NCBI GenBank assembly: GCA_902627495.1
Contig: CACOJS010000006.1
Location: forward strand, 1-64,000
Length of the DNA stretch: 64,000 bases
Reading direction: 5' to 3'
Source of the DNA: Hydrogenophilales bacterium
GTDB lineage: Bacteria > Pseudomonadota > Gammaproteobacteria > Burkholderiales > Eutrophovitaceae
Shown here piece after piece: positions 17,270 to 26,896 of this stretch. The notes under the pieces were generated by a model. That model searched no databases. It was not told the DNA's origin and was given only the letters and a program-made list of their open reading frames with translations. The position numbers were made by a program, and so were the translations under genes. Numbering within the stretch: the stretch's first letter is position 1; the number at the start of each line of letters is the position of its first letter.

Positions 17270-19360
17270 TCAGGAAGAGTTTTCTTGTATAAAAGTCAAA
17301 AGCAATTTTTTAGTTAAAATTTCAGGAAGAATAACTGGTGACTTTCCATTTATTGGGTATATTACATATAGGGGAATCCCCTGCCGACCAAGATTTTTCA
17401 AAGCCTCAGTGATTTGTGGGTTATGGTTTGTCCAATCTGCCCTGAGCAATAAGAAATTGTTTTTGGTGAAGTAATCTATGACTTGGACATTCTCTAATAC
17501 AGTTTTCTTATTAAACTGACAGGTGAGACACCAGGCAGCCGTAAAGTCAACAAAAATGGGACGGTCTCTTGTTAATCGTATTTTCTCAGGTTCCCATGAT
17601 TCCCACTGGGGCTGTGTAGAGACAGTCAGCTGTTTATTATTAATGTTCCGAGGCCAACTAATAGTTAGAGCTGCAACTATGAACAAAAAGGCGACTCCAT
17701 AAAGAAGTTTTTTAATGCCTGGGCTTCCGGAAATTTGACCCTTACCGTATGAAAACAATCCAATCGCCAGTAATAGGATGCCGGCAAGTATGGTGAACAC
17801 CCCATCCACTCCTACCTGTTTTCCTAAAACCCACACTAGCCAGGCTACTGTGAAAAACAGGGGGAATGATAAGCTTTGTCTCAACGTTTGCATCCATTTT
17901 CCCGGTTTAGGGAGTAACTTAATCAATTTGGGCTGGATCGACAAAGCTAGGTAAGGTGAAGCCATACCTATTGCAATTCCTGAAAAAACCACAAAACCAA
18001 TAAGACTAGATTGCGTTACCGAGAAGCCCAAGGCTGCTCCCATAAAAGGAGCTGTGCATGGTGTTGCGACCACTGTTGCTAATACCCCAGAGAGAAAATT
18101 CTCCAAATATTTTAGTTTGATATTAACGGAGGTTGCCATCCCTTGAATTGAACTTCCAAAAATATAAACATCTAATAGGTTAAGTCCTAGGGCAGAAAAA
18201 AGTAGAGCCAAACTAGCAATAACCAACGGTGACTGTAATTGGTACCCCCAACCTAATTCTAATCCACTACTTATAAATAGAGTCATAATAAAAAAAACAA
18301 TCCAAAAAGATGTCAGAATGCCCAGTGAAAAAATAATTCCTTGTGTACGGATTGAAATGTTTTTGCCATGTTGGGCACCTTCAATCAAATTCAGGGCTTT
18401 TATGCTGATTACTGGTAAAACACACGGCATGAGATTGAGAAGAAACCCCCCAATTAGAGAGAAAAGAAGTGCAGTTAATAGGGTAATTGGTGAGGTTGAG
18501 TTTTTATTTCCCATTCCAAGGTAGTTAGTATCTTTAATTTTTGGATTAGCTAAACTAATTTGTTTAGATTGATGTCCGTCAGAGAAAGACGGCTTAGCAA
18601 CTATGATCCCTTCTACGCCCGCACCGTGTGGAGCTCCTTGTTTAGTTCTCTTTATTTTAAGATTCCAAAAGTTTCCCTCTTCAGTTAGGATTTGTTGACT
18701 AGAATAGTTAATTATATTGTTCTTCGTTGGGAAGAAGTACAGGCTTTCTAAATTTGATGCTACTGATTGAGGTATTTTAATATTAAGAGAGCTAGGAGAA
18801 AGCCAGATCTCGCTACCATTGTCCTCCATGTTGAGTTTGCCGGGAATAAGACTTTTGGCAGAGGTTATTTCTTTCAAGCTAACATTATTTACGACGCTTT
18901 GTGTGCCAATCGCGACGTTGCCCGACAGTTTTTGATTTCCAGGAATACATACATCTTTGCAAGCAAGCCATTCAACCATGGCATTGATTTGAAAAATCTG
19001 TGACTTGTGAGATTTTGGAATTTGAATTTTTGTTAGCAGGGTGACTTCATCTGAGTATCCAAAGTTCACCAAATCACCGAACTGGAATTTTTCTGGTGCT
19101 GGCCATAAGATATCAGAAACCATAGTTTTTGGTGGCAAAGCCCACTCAATTTGAGTCGCATAACCAGCGTCTCCTGGATTTTTCCAGTAAGTATGCCAAC
19201 CGTTTTTCATACGAAGTTTTACAGCCACAAATAGCGTTTCTCCTGGCTGGATTATGGTTTTTTCTAAGATGAGAGATGCCTCTACCTCGTCTGCTGGTGC
19301 ATACGAAATATGAAATAGCGAGATACAAACAAATATTAGTAAATAACGAAAAATCTGCAT
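17270..19360 (-). CDS. DsbD/ScsB-like thiol:disulfide interchange protein
   Basis: The 696-residue inner-membrane protein starts with a signal peptide (hydrophobic residues 4-20). A periplasmic N-terminal domain follows, with a Cys pair in LACKDVCIPG. Then comes the DsbD transmembrane core of about eight helices containing NLMPCVLPV and ATPCTAPFMG, whose cysteines pass electrons across the membrane. The C-terminal thioredoxin domain carries WCLTCQFNKK. It would move reducing power from cytosolic thioredoxin to periplasmic proteins. The arrangement resembles the DsbD/ScsB family closely; the precise subgroup is less sure. It heads the minus-strand run leading to glnS. Confidence 0.9.
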   Translation of the reverse strand: MQIFRYLLIFVCISLFHISYAPADEVEASLILEKTIIQPGETLFVAVKLRMKNGWHTYWKNPGDAGYATQIEWALPPKTMVSDILWPAPEKFQFGDLVNFGYSDEVTLLTKIQIPKSHKSQIFQINAMVEWLACKDVCIPGNQKLSGNVAIGTQSVVNNVSLKEITSAKSLIPGKLNMEDNGSEIWLSPSSLNIKIPQSVASNLESLYFFPTKNNIINYSSQQILTEEGNFWNLKIKRTKQGAPHGAGVEGIIVAKPSFSDGHQSKQISLANPKIKDTNYLGMGNKNSTSPITLLTALLFSLIGGFLLNLMPCVLPVISIKALNLIEGAQHGKNISIRTQGIIFSLGILTSFWIVFFIMTLFISSGLELGWGYQLQSPLVIASLALLFSALGLNLLDVYIFGSSIQGMATSVNIKLKYLENFLSGVLATVVATPCTAPFMGAALGFSVTQSSLIGFVVFSGIAIGMASPYLALSIQPKLIKLLPKPGKWMQTLRQSLSFPLFFTVAWLVWVLGKQVGVDGVFTILAGILLLAIGLFSYGKGQISGSPGIKKLLYGVAFLFIVAALTISWPRNINNKQLTVSTQPQWESWEPEKIRLTRDRPIFVDFTAAWCLTCQFNKKTVLENVQVIDYFTKNNFLLLRADWTNHNPQITEALKNLGRQGIPLYVIYPINGKSPVILPEILTKKLLLTFIQENSS

Positions 19361-19423
19361 GATTTTTATTTTATGATCGAATAAAATATTTTAAACGTGG
19401 TTATAGCATTGTTTGACGAAAAT

Positions 19424-20404
19424 ATGAATGAACATTTACTTCATGTTGCTAAAGTATTGAGACAAAAAGAGTTTGATTCGGTTCAGAAAATTTCGCGTGA
19501 TACTTTCCTCGATGACTCAGAGGTATTACGGACGTTGACTTTACTCACCAGTTTGGGGTTTCCGGTAGAATTTGCAGAGGGCAGAGGATACCGACTGATG
19601 CATCCTGTTTCATGGTTATCTAAAGATGCTATTGACGCAGAGCTGGGTCGGGATAGGGGTAATTTCATGTTGGAACTCGTTGAATGGACCGGTTCAACTA
19701 ACTCTGACCTTTTAAATAGGTCAGATAATTCCAATCTTGATGATAGGACGGTAGTCCGGGTAGCAGAGATCCAAACCCAGGGAAGGGGCCGTAGAAGCCG
19801 AAAGTGGATTAGTGGGGTGGCCGATTCTCTTACTTTCTCTTGCCTAAAAAGTTTAAACTTAAAGCCAAGCCAATTATCTGGTCTTTCTCTTGCGGTAGGA
19901 GTTGGGGTAGTTAGGGCACTTATCGCTCTCGGGGGGACTGATTTTTGCCTTAAGTGGCCAAATGATATTATCAAAAATGGAAAAAAAATTGGTGGAATTC
20001 TCATAGAAATAGCAGGGACAAGAGAAAACACCGTGTCCGTCGTTATTGGGATAGGTTTAAATGTAAGGCAAACAGCCAATTTTTATAAAGACCACTTTCC
20101 AGCAGCAACGGACCTTTTCTGTAACGGAATAAGGGCAGATCGGAACCAGATTTTGGCATATTTATTGATAGAGCTTACAAAAATTATGGAGACATTTGTT
20201 GATGGAGGGTTTCTCTCATTTCGGAGAGAATGGGAAAATTTGCATCAATACCATGGTAGTAAAGTTGATTTTATCCTTAGCAATGGGGAAAAAAAGGAAG
20301 GTATGGTCCGAGGTGTTGACTCAAGAGGTGCTTTGTTGATTGAGTCCTTCGGAAAAGTAAGCAAGTACAATGCAGGAGAAATTAAACTCAGGGTTACGGA
20401 ATGA
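19424..20404 (+). CDS. birA: Biotin-[acetyl-CoA-carboxylase] ligase and biotin operon repressor
   Basis: About 326 residues, close to E. coli BirA (321). An N-terminal winged helix (about residues 1-60, DDSEVLRTLTLLTSLGFPVE) indicates a bifunctional repressor-ligase. The catalytic domain shows the biotinyl-AMP loop QGRGRRSRKW, KWPNDI and KIGGILIE, and a short C-terminal SH3-like domain. The frame is open from a GTG at 19397, but ATG 19424 fits the family start better; neither has a strong ribosome binding site. Its stop overlaps the coaX start (ATGA at 20401-20404), the usual birA-coaX order of beta/gammaproteobacteria. Confidence 0.93.
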   Translation: MNEHLLHVAKVLRQKEFDSVQKISRDTFLDDSEVLRTLTLLTSLGFPVEFAEGRGYRLMHPVSWLSKDAIDAELGRDRGNFMLELVEWTGSTNSDLLNRSDNSNLDDRTVVRVAEIQTQGRGRRSRKWISGVADSLTFSCLKSLNLKPSQLSGLSLAVGVGVVRALIALGGTDFCLKWPNDIIKNGKKIGGILIEIAGTRENTVSVVIGIGLNVRQTANFYKDHFPAATDLFCNGIRADRNQILAYLLIELTKIMETFVDGGFLSFRREWENLHQYHGSKVDFILSNGEKKEGMVRGVDSRGALLIESFGKVSKYNAGEIKLRVTE

Positions 20405-21156
20405 ACAAGCATCAAAAACAGACAAGCATAATGGTAGTAGATGCTGGCAATAGTAGAGTCAAATGGCAAAGTGAGCTTAAATCTGGTGACAAAATCAGAA
20501 ATTTTGTTGCTGTCAGTGATTTGGGAGATATAGAGCCACTCTGGGCTAATCTTAGGAAGCCAGAGGTTTGTGTCATATCGAATGTTGCAGGTCCAAGATT
20601 AGAAAAAAAATTTGTATCAGCATGTTTTATGCTATGGGGAATTAAGCCAATATTCGTCAAAAGTCAAAGGACTTGTTGCGGAGTAACAAATAATTACTAT
20701 GACCCTCACTCTTTGGGTAGTGATAGGTGGGCTGCTTTAATAGGAGCCCATGATTTAGAGTTAGGGGATTCTTTAGTGATAACATTAGGTACCGCGTCTA
20801 CTGTAGATGTGCTCTACAGTGATGGCAATTTCATGGGAGGTATAATTTTTCCAGGTCTAGATCTAATGGGAAACTCTTTATCCCAAGAAACCTATGCACT
20901 AAGAAATCCAAATGGGAGAGATTCTAAATTCCCTCGAAATACTGTTGATGCAATATACTCCGGTTCTATGAGAGCGACTGCGGGAGCGATTGAGGCCATG
21001 CGGTTGCAGGTGTTAATCGATAGGGGTAAAAGCCCCCAGCTTGTTTTCTCGGGGGGGAACGCCCGCAAAGTAGCTAAACACTGTCATAAAAATAGATCAG
21101 TGCATGATAATTTGGTCATTGATGGGTTGATTAGAGTAAGTCGAGATTTGATATGA
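20401..21156 (+). CDS. coaX: Type III pantothenate kinase
   Basis: The 251-residue protein catalyses the first step of coenzyme A synthesis, pantothenate phosphorylation. The ASKHA-fold phosphate motif VVDAGNSRVKW is at residues 12-22. DPHSLGSDRWAALIGAH and VITLGTASTVD (second phosphate/adenosine motif) are the other CoaX signatures, and GGIIFPGL follows. CoaX is not feedback inhibited by CoA, unlike CoaA. It overlaps birA upstream and the SPOR gene downstream, in both cases by four bases, so the three are translated as a coupled set. Confidence 0.95.
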   Translation: MNKHQKQTSIMVVDAGNSRVKWQSELKSGDKIRNFVAVSDLGDIEPLWANLRKPEVCVISNVAGPRLEKKFVSACFMLWGIKPIFVKSQRTCCGVTNNYYDPHSLGSDRWAALIGAHDLELGDSLVITLGTASTVDVLYSDGNFMGGIIFPGLDLMGNSLSQETYALRNPNGRDSKFPRNTVDAIYSGSMRATAGAIEAMRLQVLIDRGKSPQLVFSGGNARKVAKHCHKNRSVHDNLVIDGLIRVSRDLI

Positions 21157-21779
21157 GACTTATATTCCTAATACTGTTGGGTATTAACATTGCGTTAGGC
21201 TCTCTAATCATAATTAAGAAAGAAGATATCAATGTCTCTGACGGGTTGTCAAGTAGGGGGAATTTATCCAGACCTTCAGATAAGTCGAATGTTAAAGTAG
21301 AAATAGAACAAAAAGAATTTCTAGGTAGTTGTTGGCTTTGGAGTGTTTTTTTAATCGGAGACAACCGCAAATATAATTTAGAATACGATGATGATCGCAT
21401 CAATCAAATCCTAAAAACTGATATGTTGCAATCAAGGTGGTGGGTTTATATCCCTCCACAGCGATCTTTGGCCTTGATGAATGAAAAAGCGGAGTTTCTA
21501 AAATTATCAGGTATCGACGTTTTTCCGCAGACAGGACCAGGAAAAATGAGGTGGTCTATCTCATTAGGTCGTTTCTCCAGTGAAGACGGTGCTAGGGATT
21601 TTGTCGGACGTGTGAAAAAGTTAGGAATTGACTCCATAGTGCTTAACAAGAGTCCTAAAAAACTGAAACGCATATATGTGGTTTTGCCTATCAATGACTC
21701 AAATAAAACGATACTTGAAACACTAAATACAATTCATCCAAGTTATGAGTGGCAAGAGACTGAGTGTGTTGAACCTTAA
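21153..21779 (+). CDS. SPOR-domain-like membrane-anchored protein
   Basis: A 208-residue protein with one N-terminal transmembrane segment (residues 3-20), a polar linker, and a C-terminal domain with SPOR-like pattern: RWWVYIPPQRSLALMNEKAEFLKLSG, then MRWSISLGRFSSEDGARDFVGRVKKLG. SPOR domains bind denuded peptidoglycan at the septum. Proteins of this kind often follow coaX in beta/gammaproteobacteria, supporting the call. Translation is coupled through the ATGA overlap with coaX. The domain is divergent, so assignment is by pattern and context. Confidence 0.7.
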   Translation: MRLIFLILLGINIALGSLIIIKKEDINVSDGLSSRGNLSRPSDKSNVKVEIEQKEFLGSCWLWSVFLIGDNRKYNLEYDDDRINQILKTDMLQSRWWVYIPPQRSLALMNEKAEFLKLSGIDVFPQTGPGKMRWSISLGRFSSEDGARDFVGRVKKLGIDSIVLNKSPKKLKRIYVVLPINDSNKTILETLNTIHPSYEWQETECVEP

Positions 21780-21809
21780 GAGGTTTTTAAATGATTGGGA
21801 TTTAATAAT

Positions 21810-23489
21810 CTATTCTATAAGTTTTTTTACGTTTTCCGTCAAACTATCAGTTAATAAACTAGGGTCTGTAGCTGAACTACTTTTGCTTAGGTTGTTAGCA
21901 ATGTCTTTAGCTAAACTTTTACCAAATTCGACTCCCCACTGATCAAAAGAGTTTATATTCCATATAATGCCTTCACAGAAAGTTTTATGTTCGTATAGGG
22001 CTATAAGAGAGCCTAAAGTTCTCGGAGTGATTTTGTCCATAATGATAGTATTACTGGGTCGATTACCAGGAAAGACATGTTGAGTGATAATGTGCTTTAA
22101 TTGGTTCGGAGCAAACATTTTTTTGTCTGATTGACTTTTAGTCGAGTTTAAGTTTCTACCTTCCATTAGGGCCTTCGATTGGGCAAAACAGTTCGCGAGC
22201 ATAGTGTTGTGAATTTTCCGTGCATCATCTTCTAGTTCAGTATCGTTTAGCTTATTAGGGTTGGCAGCAATGATAAAATCGCATGGCGTTATGGTGCTGC
22301 TTTGGTGTAAATGTTGTGAAAATGCATGTTGAAAATTGGTACCTCGGTCACCCCACATAATTGGAGCAGTCTCGTAGTTTATTTGATGCCCTGCCCGATT
22401 AACACTTTTGCCGTTACTCTCCATCGTTAGTTGCTGTAGGTATGCAGGAAGAAAAGAAAGCATATCAGAATATGGCAGAATTGCTTGAGACGAAAATTTT
22501 TTGAAGTTTCTATTCCAAACAGTTATCAAACTCATGATTATTGGAATATTTTTCCGCCAATCTTCGGAGATAAAGTGCTTGTCCATTACATAAGCACCCT
22601 CAAGGAAATCTCTAAATTTTTTGTAGCCCAGACTTAACGCTATAGATAGGCCCATGGATGACCAGACGGAGTACCTTCCTCCCACCCAATCCCATATTTC
22701 AAATATGTTTTTTGTCGGGATATTCAGCTGACTCGCCCTTTTAGTGTTAGAGGTTATGGCATAAAAACAATGCGGTAATTTGTTTTGATCAATCCCCACT
22801 CTTGAGAACTCATTTTTTCCCCATTTTTGGATAAATTTGGCAATTTCCATGGTTTCTATCGTTTCGAACGATTTTGAGGAAACGATAAAAACTGTAGACT
22901 CAATATCTACGAGGTCCAATTCACCCAATAAAGAGTCAATATCTACATTTGAAAGAAATTTAATGTTAGGTGAATTGTTTTTGTGGGAACGTAAAGCACA
23001 ATTAACCATTTTTGGTCCTATTTCAGATCCACCAATTCCAATATTTATTATAGTTTTTATTTTTTTTCCTGTGGGACCAAGTATTACCCCTTTTCTGATT
23101 TTTTCAGAAAATATTTCTATGCGAGTCAAACTACCCTCTATCAGAGGTTTAATGTCTACACCATCCACTAATAATTCTGACTTAGTCGAGTCTCTGAGGG
23201 CCGTGTGAAGGGCAGGTTTATTCTCAGATATATTGACTCGTTTCCCTGCAAATAGGGCTGATATTTGATCTGGTAAATGAGCTGCTTTTGCAAGTTCGAA
23301 AAGTAAATTTAATGTTTTGTCATAAAGAAAGTTTTTTGAAAAATCGAGGTGGAGCCCGCATGCACTAATAGTATACTTAGTGGATCTTGAGGGATCACTC
23401 TCAAACATCTCGGCTAGAGTAACAGTTGCTGTTTCATGTTGATGTTTTTCAAGATTTTTCCAAGAGATAGTTTTATCTATGGTTACCAT
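21810..23489 (-). CDS. pgi: Glucose-6-phosphate isomerase
   Basis: The 559-residue enzyme interconverts glucose 6-phosphate and fructose 6-phosphate in the cytosol. Family marks include the sugar-phosphate loops INIGIGGSEIGPKMV and VSSKSFETIETM, the WDWVGGRYSVWSSMGLSIAL signature, DRGTNFQHAFSQ, and the C-terminal FDQWGVEFGKSLA signature containing the Lys needed for catalysis. The length is similar to E. coli Pgi (549). It is alone on its strand, convergent with the SPOR gene and divergent from the EI24 remnant. Confidence 0.96.
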   Translation of the reverse strand: MVTIDKTISWKNLEKHQHETATVTLAEMFESDPSRSTKYTISACGLHLDFSKNFLYDKTLNLLFELAKAAHLPDQISALFAGKRVNISENKPALHTALRDSTKSELLVDGVDIKPLIEGSLTRIEIFSEKIRKGVILGPTGKKIKTIINIGIGGSEIGPKMVNCALRSHKNNSPNIKFLSNVDIDSLLGELDLVDIESTVFIVSSKSFETIETMEIAKFIQKWGKNEFSRVGIDQNKLPHCFYAITSNTKRASQLNIPTKNIFEIWDWVGGRYSVWSSMGLSIALSLGYKKFRDFLEGAYVMDKHFISEDWRKNIPIIMSLITVWNRNFKKFSSQAILPYSDMLSFLPAYLQQLTMESNGKSVNRAGHQINYETAPIMWGDRGTNFQHAFSQHLHQSSTITPCDFIIAANPNKLNDTELEDDARKIHNTMLANCFAQSKALMEGRNLNSTKSQSDKKMFAPNQLKHIITQHVFPGNRPSNTIIMDKITPRTLGSLIALYEHKTFCEGIIWNINSFDQWGVEFGKSLAKDIANNLSKSSSATDPSLLTDSLTENVKKLIE

Positions 23490-23580
23490 TAATGCCCCTA
23501 TATTTTTCTGACTAGCTGTTTATATTTCAATATGACTTAGTTAGAACGAAAATTCTTCATTTTTGGCTTATTATTAACTA

Positions 23581-24276
23581 ATGCATAATATATTAAAAGC
23601 TCTTACTCAAGCGTTTCGAGATTTGGCTAAGCCGAAAGTGGCTATTATTGCATTGGTACCGATATTTCTCGCAATTTTTATTTGGGGGGTAGTTGCTTCC
23701 TTTTTTTGGGACACCTGGACTGATCTATTAGTTAGGTTTTTTAGTGAAACTACCATTTTTCCCTCGAAGGAGAGTCAATTTTCAAGAGATTTAGGTGAAT
23801 TTGTACTTCTCATGGTTAACCTATTTACCTTAGTGGTTCTGATATTAACTACTGCCTCTATTATTAATTCATTATTTGTAATGCCTATCATCTTGACTTT
23901 CATTGAGAGAACACGTTATCCATTGATCCAGAAACTAGGGAAGAACACCGTTTTAGGTTCACTATGCAATATGTTCTCAGCATTTTTTTGTATTTGGTTT
24001 TTTTAGCGGTATTGGCACCACTGTTAATTTTTACTGGTTATCTGATTCCAGTTTATCTCTGGCTGCTTACAGGATGGTTAAATTAGAAATTTAATTTCTC
24101 CGATGCCATGATAGGATATGCAGACCAAATTGAGTTTCAAGCAATAAAAAAATCAAAAAATAGTTCCAATATACCTTTTGGGAGTTATAACCACTACTAT
24201 GCAGCTGATCTCTTTTCTAAATGTTGTAGCTGTTACCGTCAGTTCTCTCTCGTTCGCTCACTTTTGTTTCAATTAA
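23581..24276 (+). pseudogene. Broken EI24-domain (CysZ/PF07264-like) membrane protein gene
   Basis: The first 141 codons (to TAG at 24004-24006) encode an EI24-type membrane protein start with LTQAFRDLAKPKV and two hydrophobic segments. The gene continues in other frames. Adding one T to the T7 run at 23984-23990 opens YLVFLAVLAPLLIF onward; in that frame a TAG at 24084-24086 stands where the family has Gln in WLNQ. Removing one A from the A7 run at 24146-24152 restores the original frame, giving YLLGVITTTMQLISFLNVV and SSLSFAHFCFN before TAA at 24274. Two compensating homopolymer indels plus a nonsense codon indicate a pseudogene, or base-calling errors at least for the indels. Confidence 0.7.
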
Positions 24277-24335
24277 TTAGAGGCCGAGTGATGTTCCTCT
24301 CGAAGTTCACTAGAAGAGTCATAATCAGCTTTTGC

Positions 24336-24710
24336 TCAGTATCTTTTTTTTAAAGAGTCAAGAGCTCTTCTATTTTTTTTTGTTGGTCTTCCTTTTATGG
24401 CTACTAGCGCGTTTGGGATTACTCTACTTTGGGTAGTAACGTCTTTCTGAATTAGTTCATATAAAGATTCAGTTATTCTCGCGGATTCTCTCTTTTCAGA
24501 TATCTCTAAGATTTTAATAGTCAAACTCATTTTATTATTTTTGATTTTTACATTGTCATGTTTTTTTATCATCGTCGAAGGTTTTGGTTTTCTGGTATTC
24601 AATAATATTTTGCCCGACTGAATTGCTTGGGAGGCAAGATTTCGAGTTTTGAAAAATCTGGCAGACCAGAGCCATTTGTCTAAACGTGTTTTATCGGTAT
24701 TATCTTTCAA
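24336..24710 (-). CDS. hslR: Heat shock protein 15, S4-domain RNA-binding protein
   Basis: The 124-residue protein starts with the S4 domain RLDKWLWSARFFKTRNLASQAI (residues 9-30) typical of Hsp15. A basic C-terminal tail (GRPTKKNRRALDSLKKRY) is also as in HslR. In E. coli Hsp15 binds stalled 50S subunits carrying nascent chains and helps recycle them. The usual neighbour hslO (Hsp33) is not present. It sits between the EI24 remnant (convergent) and a glycosyltransferase gene on the same strand. Confidence 0.92.
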   Translation of the reverse strand: MKDNTDKTRLDKWLWSARFFKTRNLASQAIQSGKILLNTRKPKPSTMIKKHDNVKIKNNKMSLTIKILEISEKRESARITESLYELIQKDVTTQSRVIPNALVAIKGRPTKKNRRALDSLKKRY

Positions 24711-24752
24711 ATTGGATTAGTTTAATTAGTGATCGCTTTATAATTTAACGTT

Positions 24753-26417
24753 TTAGTCGAGTTGTTTGTAGAGTCGATATTGTTCTCTGAGGTCATTTGG
24801 GCGATTACCGCTCCAGATTTCTTCCCAGTTCTTCGGGGATAAATGGGTTTCTATTAAATTACCCTGAATAAGTAGTAATTCGCACGGTCTTTCAGGTTTA
24901 TCCTCTTCCAGTTTAGAGGTGATTATTCCCCCAAAGTAGTGAAGCATAGCTCGCTGTGGTTCCCCAATTTTATATCTGGCAATACAAGTAATGTCCGATG
25001 GCACCGTTTGCTTTAATTCAATAACCATGTCTTTGTACGTTTTTACATGGTTTATCCAAGGAAAAAGTAATACCACCACCAGGAACCATCCCACGGTAAC
25101 CCCCAGGGTCCATATTATCGCGGGTCTTTCTAAAGATTTTTTAATATTGAAAAGAAAAAAGATCCAACAAAAAGTAATTAATACGCCTCCATATACTCGC
25201 CAAAGCTGAGGTTTCCCCATCACAAGTATATCTAGCTCCGAGATATTGCCAATAAGTCCAATGGAAAATTGATATCGGATGGCACCAAAGAAAAACCAGC
25301 ATAAAATTATAAATACAGAGGCTATCATAATGCTAAACCAGAAAAACGCATTAGCTGCACTTCTTGGAAGGCGCTGAAATCCAGTTGCTGCTAACAGTGA
25401 CATTGGCAACAATAACGGAAGTGCATAGATTTCACGCCCCTCTCCAGTGATTGAGAGAAAAATAAAAATGCATAAAAAGGCTATTATGGGAAGTTGTACC
25501 TCCCTTCGATACCAGATATGGACTCGGGCTATCCAGAGAGACCATAAGGCAAAGGGCCAAGCTGGCCAAGAAAACCATAACAGTATTTTGAGGTAGTACA
25601 AAAAATCATCATTATCGGAGATGGTAAAAATTTCTTGTAAGCGGAAGAGATTTTCGTTGTGTAGCCAGGTGAGAAAAATATGTTCGCTTTTTTGATAAAG
25701 TAAGGTGGGCCAAACCAATCCAATTGCGATGGCTGATGATAATGCAATCAGCGATGAGATGGCGAATCTTCGAGTTCGGTAGATAGGAGATACAATAACC
25801 ATTCCAAGAACAATCATGATTATCATGATGAGGTCTATTAATCCAGTTGCCAAAGAGCTTAGACCAATCCCAAGACCTAGTGCTATTCCCCCGGTAATAA
25901 ATCGTCTTGGTGCCACAGCGAGACCATAGATTGCCATACTTATGCTGGCAAGCAAGATAATACTGTTAGTAAGTTGATGACCCCGAACAAGTAATCCAAC
26001 ACAACCTGCAAGAATGGTTGGTGCTAACCAGGTGCTAGTGCCACCCCATAACTCTTTGGCGGTAAGAGCGGTGACTGCAAAAACTACCAGCATCCAAATA
26101 CCAGTAGATAAACGAGCTCCATCGTGAAGCGGTATAAATGATTCAAAAAAAATGGCAGTGATCGCAGAGCTGATGTATACCAAAGCTGGACTTTTTAGGT
26201 AGACTTCACCAGCTAAAGTGGGTACAACCCAATAGCCGTCTTTAATCGCACTATATGTTACCCCAAAGGTATGTGCTTCATCAGGTTTCCAAGGGTCATG
26301 ACCGGTCAATCCCGTAAAAGTCCAGATCAGCAGTAAAAAGACACAGAATACACCTGGGTTTTTTTCTATCCAGTCAGTTAATTTATGTTGCCTTATATTT
26401 TGTTTTAACCAATGCAT
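24753..26417 (-). CDS. GT39/GT83-type membrane glycosyltransferase (ArnT-like)
   Basis: The 554-residue integral membrane protein has 11-12 hydrophobic segments and the first-loop motif HDPWKPDEAHTFG (about residues 40-52). The acidic residues there are the catalytic Asp/Glu of the dolichyl-phosphate-mannose mannosyltransferase/ArnT clan (PMT_2). Such enzymes move sugars from polyprenyl-phosphate donors to lipid A, lipids or proteins on the periplasmic side. The C-terminal soluble part is short. Donor and acceptor are unknown, and no arn operon is nearby. Confidence 0.82.
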   Translation of the reverse strand: MHWLKQNIRQHKLTDWIEKNPGVFCVFLLLIWTFTGLTGHDPWKPDEAHTFGVTYSAIKDGYWVVPTLAGEVYLKSPALVYISSAITAIFFESFIPLHDGARLSTGIWMLVVFAVTALTAKELWGGTSTWLAPTILAGCVGLLVRGHQLTNSIILLASISMAIYGLAVAPRRFITGGIALGLGIGLSSLATGLIDLIMIIMIVLGMVIVSPIYRTRRFAISSLIALSSAIAIGLVWPTLLYQKSEHIFLTWLHNENLFRLQEIFTISDNDDFLYYLKILLWFSWPAWPFALWSLWIARVHIWYRREVQLPIIAFLCIFIFLSITGEGREIYALPLLLPMSLLAATGFQRLPRSAANAFFWFSIMIASVFIILCWFFFGAIRYQFSIGLIGNISELDILVMGKPQLWRVYGGVLITFCWIFFLFNIKKSLERPAIIWTLGVTVGWFLVVVLLFPWINHVKTYKDMVIELKQTVPSDITCIARYKIGEPQRAMLHYFGGIITSKLEEDKPERPCELLLIQGNLIETHLSPKNWEEIWSGNRPNDLREQYRLYKQLD

Positions 26418-26496
26418 TTAAGACCACTGACCGATTAGCCTTGTTCATCCATAATAAGACTTAACTAGAACTATAGTTGTTTATTAGGGGTAGGTG

Positions 26497-26580
26497 TTAA
26501 TTGTAAATATCGTCCAGTGATGAAGGCAGGTTAACCAGTTCTCCCGTTTCAATGTCGTAGTAGAAAGTCTGATTATTTAA
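26497..26580 (-). other. Short coding-like reading frame without a start codon
   Basis: Downstream of rpmE, on the same strand, 27 codons run from just after a TAG (26581-26583) to TAA (26497-26499). They read as ordinary protein, ending DIETGELVNLPSSLDDIYN. There is no ATG, GTG or TTG start in this frame. It may be the 3' remnant of a decayed gene; it may also be chance. The surrounding 168-base gap between rpmE and the GT39 gene holds nothing else that I recognise. Confidence 0.25.
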
Positions 26581-26585
26581 CTATC

Positions 26586-26804
26586 TTATTGAGTTTTATT
26601 CCCTAAATTTCCATACTTTTTGTTAAATCGCTCAACCCTTCCAGCTGTATCTACAATTTTTTGTTTTCCGGTGTAGAAAGGATGGCAGACAGAGCATACC
26701 TCCACGACTATATTCTCTTTAATAGTTGACCTAGTCTGGAATTTATTGCCACAGCTACAGGAAACGCTAACTTCGAAATACTCTGGGTGGATTCCACTTT
26801 TCAT
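26586..26804 (-). CDS. rpmE: Large ribosomal subunit protein bL31, zinc-binding type
   Basis: The 72-residue protein starts MKSGIHPEY, as L31 proteins do. It contains cysteines in SCSCGNKF and [14 protein letters not shown], the zinc-binding set of the C+ form (RpmE rather than RpmE2/YkgM). It joins the 50S subunit at the intersubunit bridge. The [10 protein letters not shown] ending is the usual ribosome-contact tail. It lies next to rho, an order common in gamma/betaproteobacteria. Confidence 0.96.
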   Translation of the reverse strand: MKSGIHPEYFEVSVSCSCGNKFQTRSTIKENIVVEVCSVCHPFYTGKQKIVDTAGRVERFNKKYGNLGNKTQ

Positions 26805-26896
26805 TTAATTACCTCACGCACTCATTGGGCTATTTATGGGATCTGTGATTATCTAATGCAACGATAATTTTTTCAAGTACATTACAAAGTTAAAAT

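Noticed and set aside
19483-20079. 198-codon minus-strand frame
   Set aside because: Shadow of birA on the opposite strand, with low-complexity Ser/Pro/Arg-rich composition.
24108-24353. 81-codon plus-strand frame
   Set aside because: Its first part is the middle of the broken EI24 gene in one of its shifted frames, and the rest is read in the wrong frame; not a separate gene.
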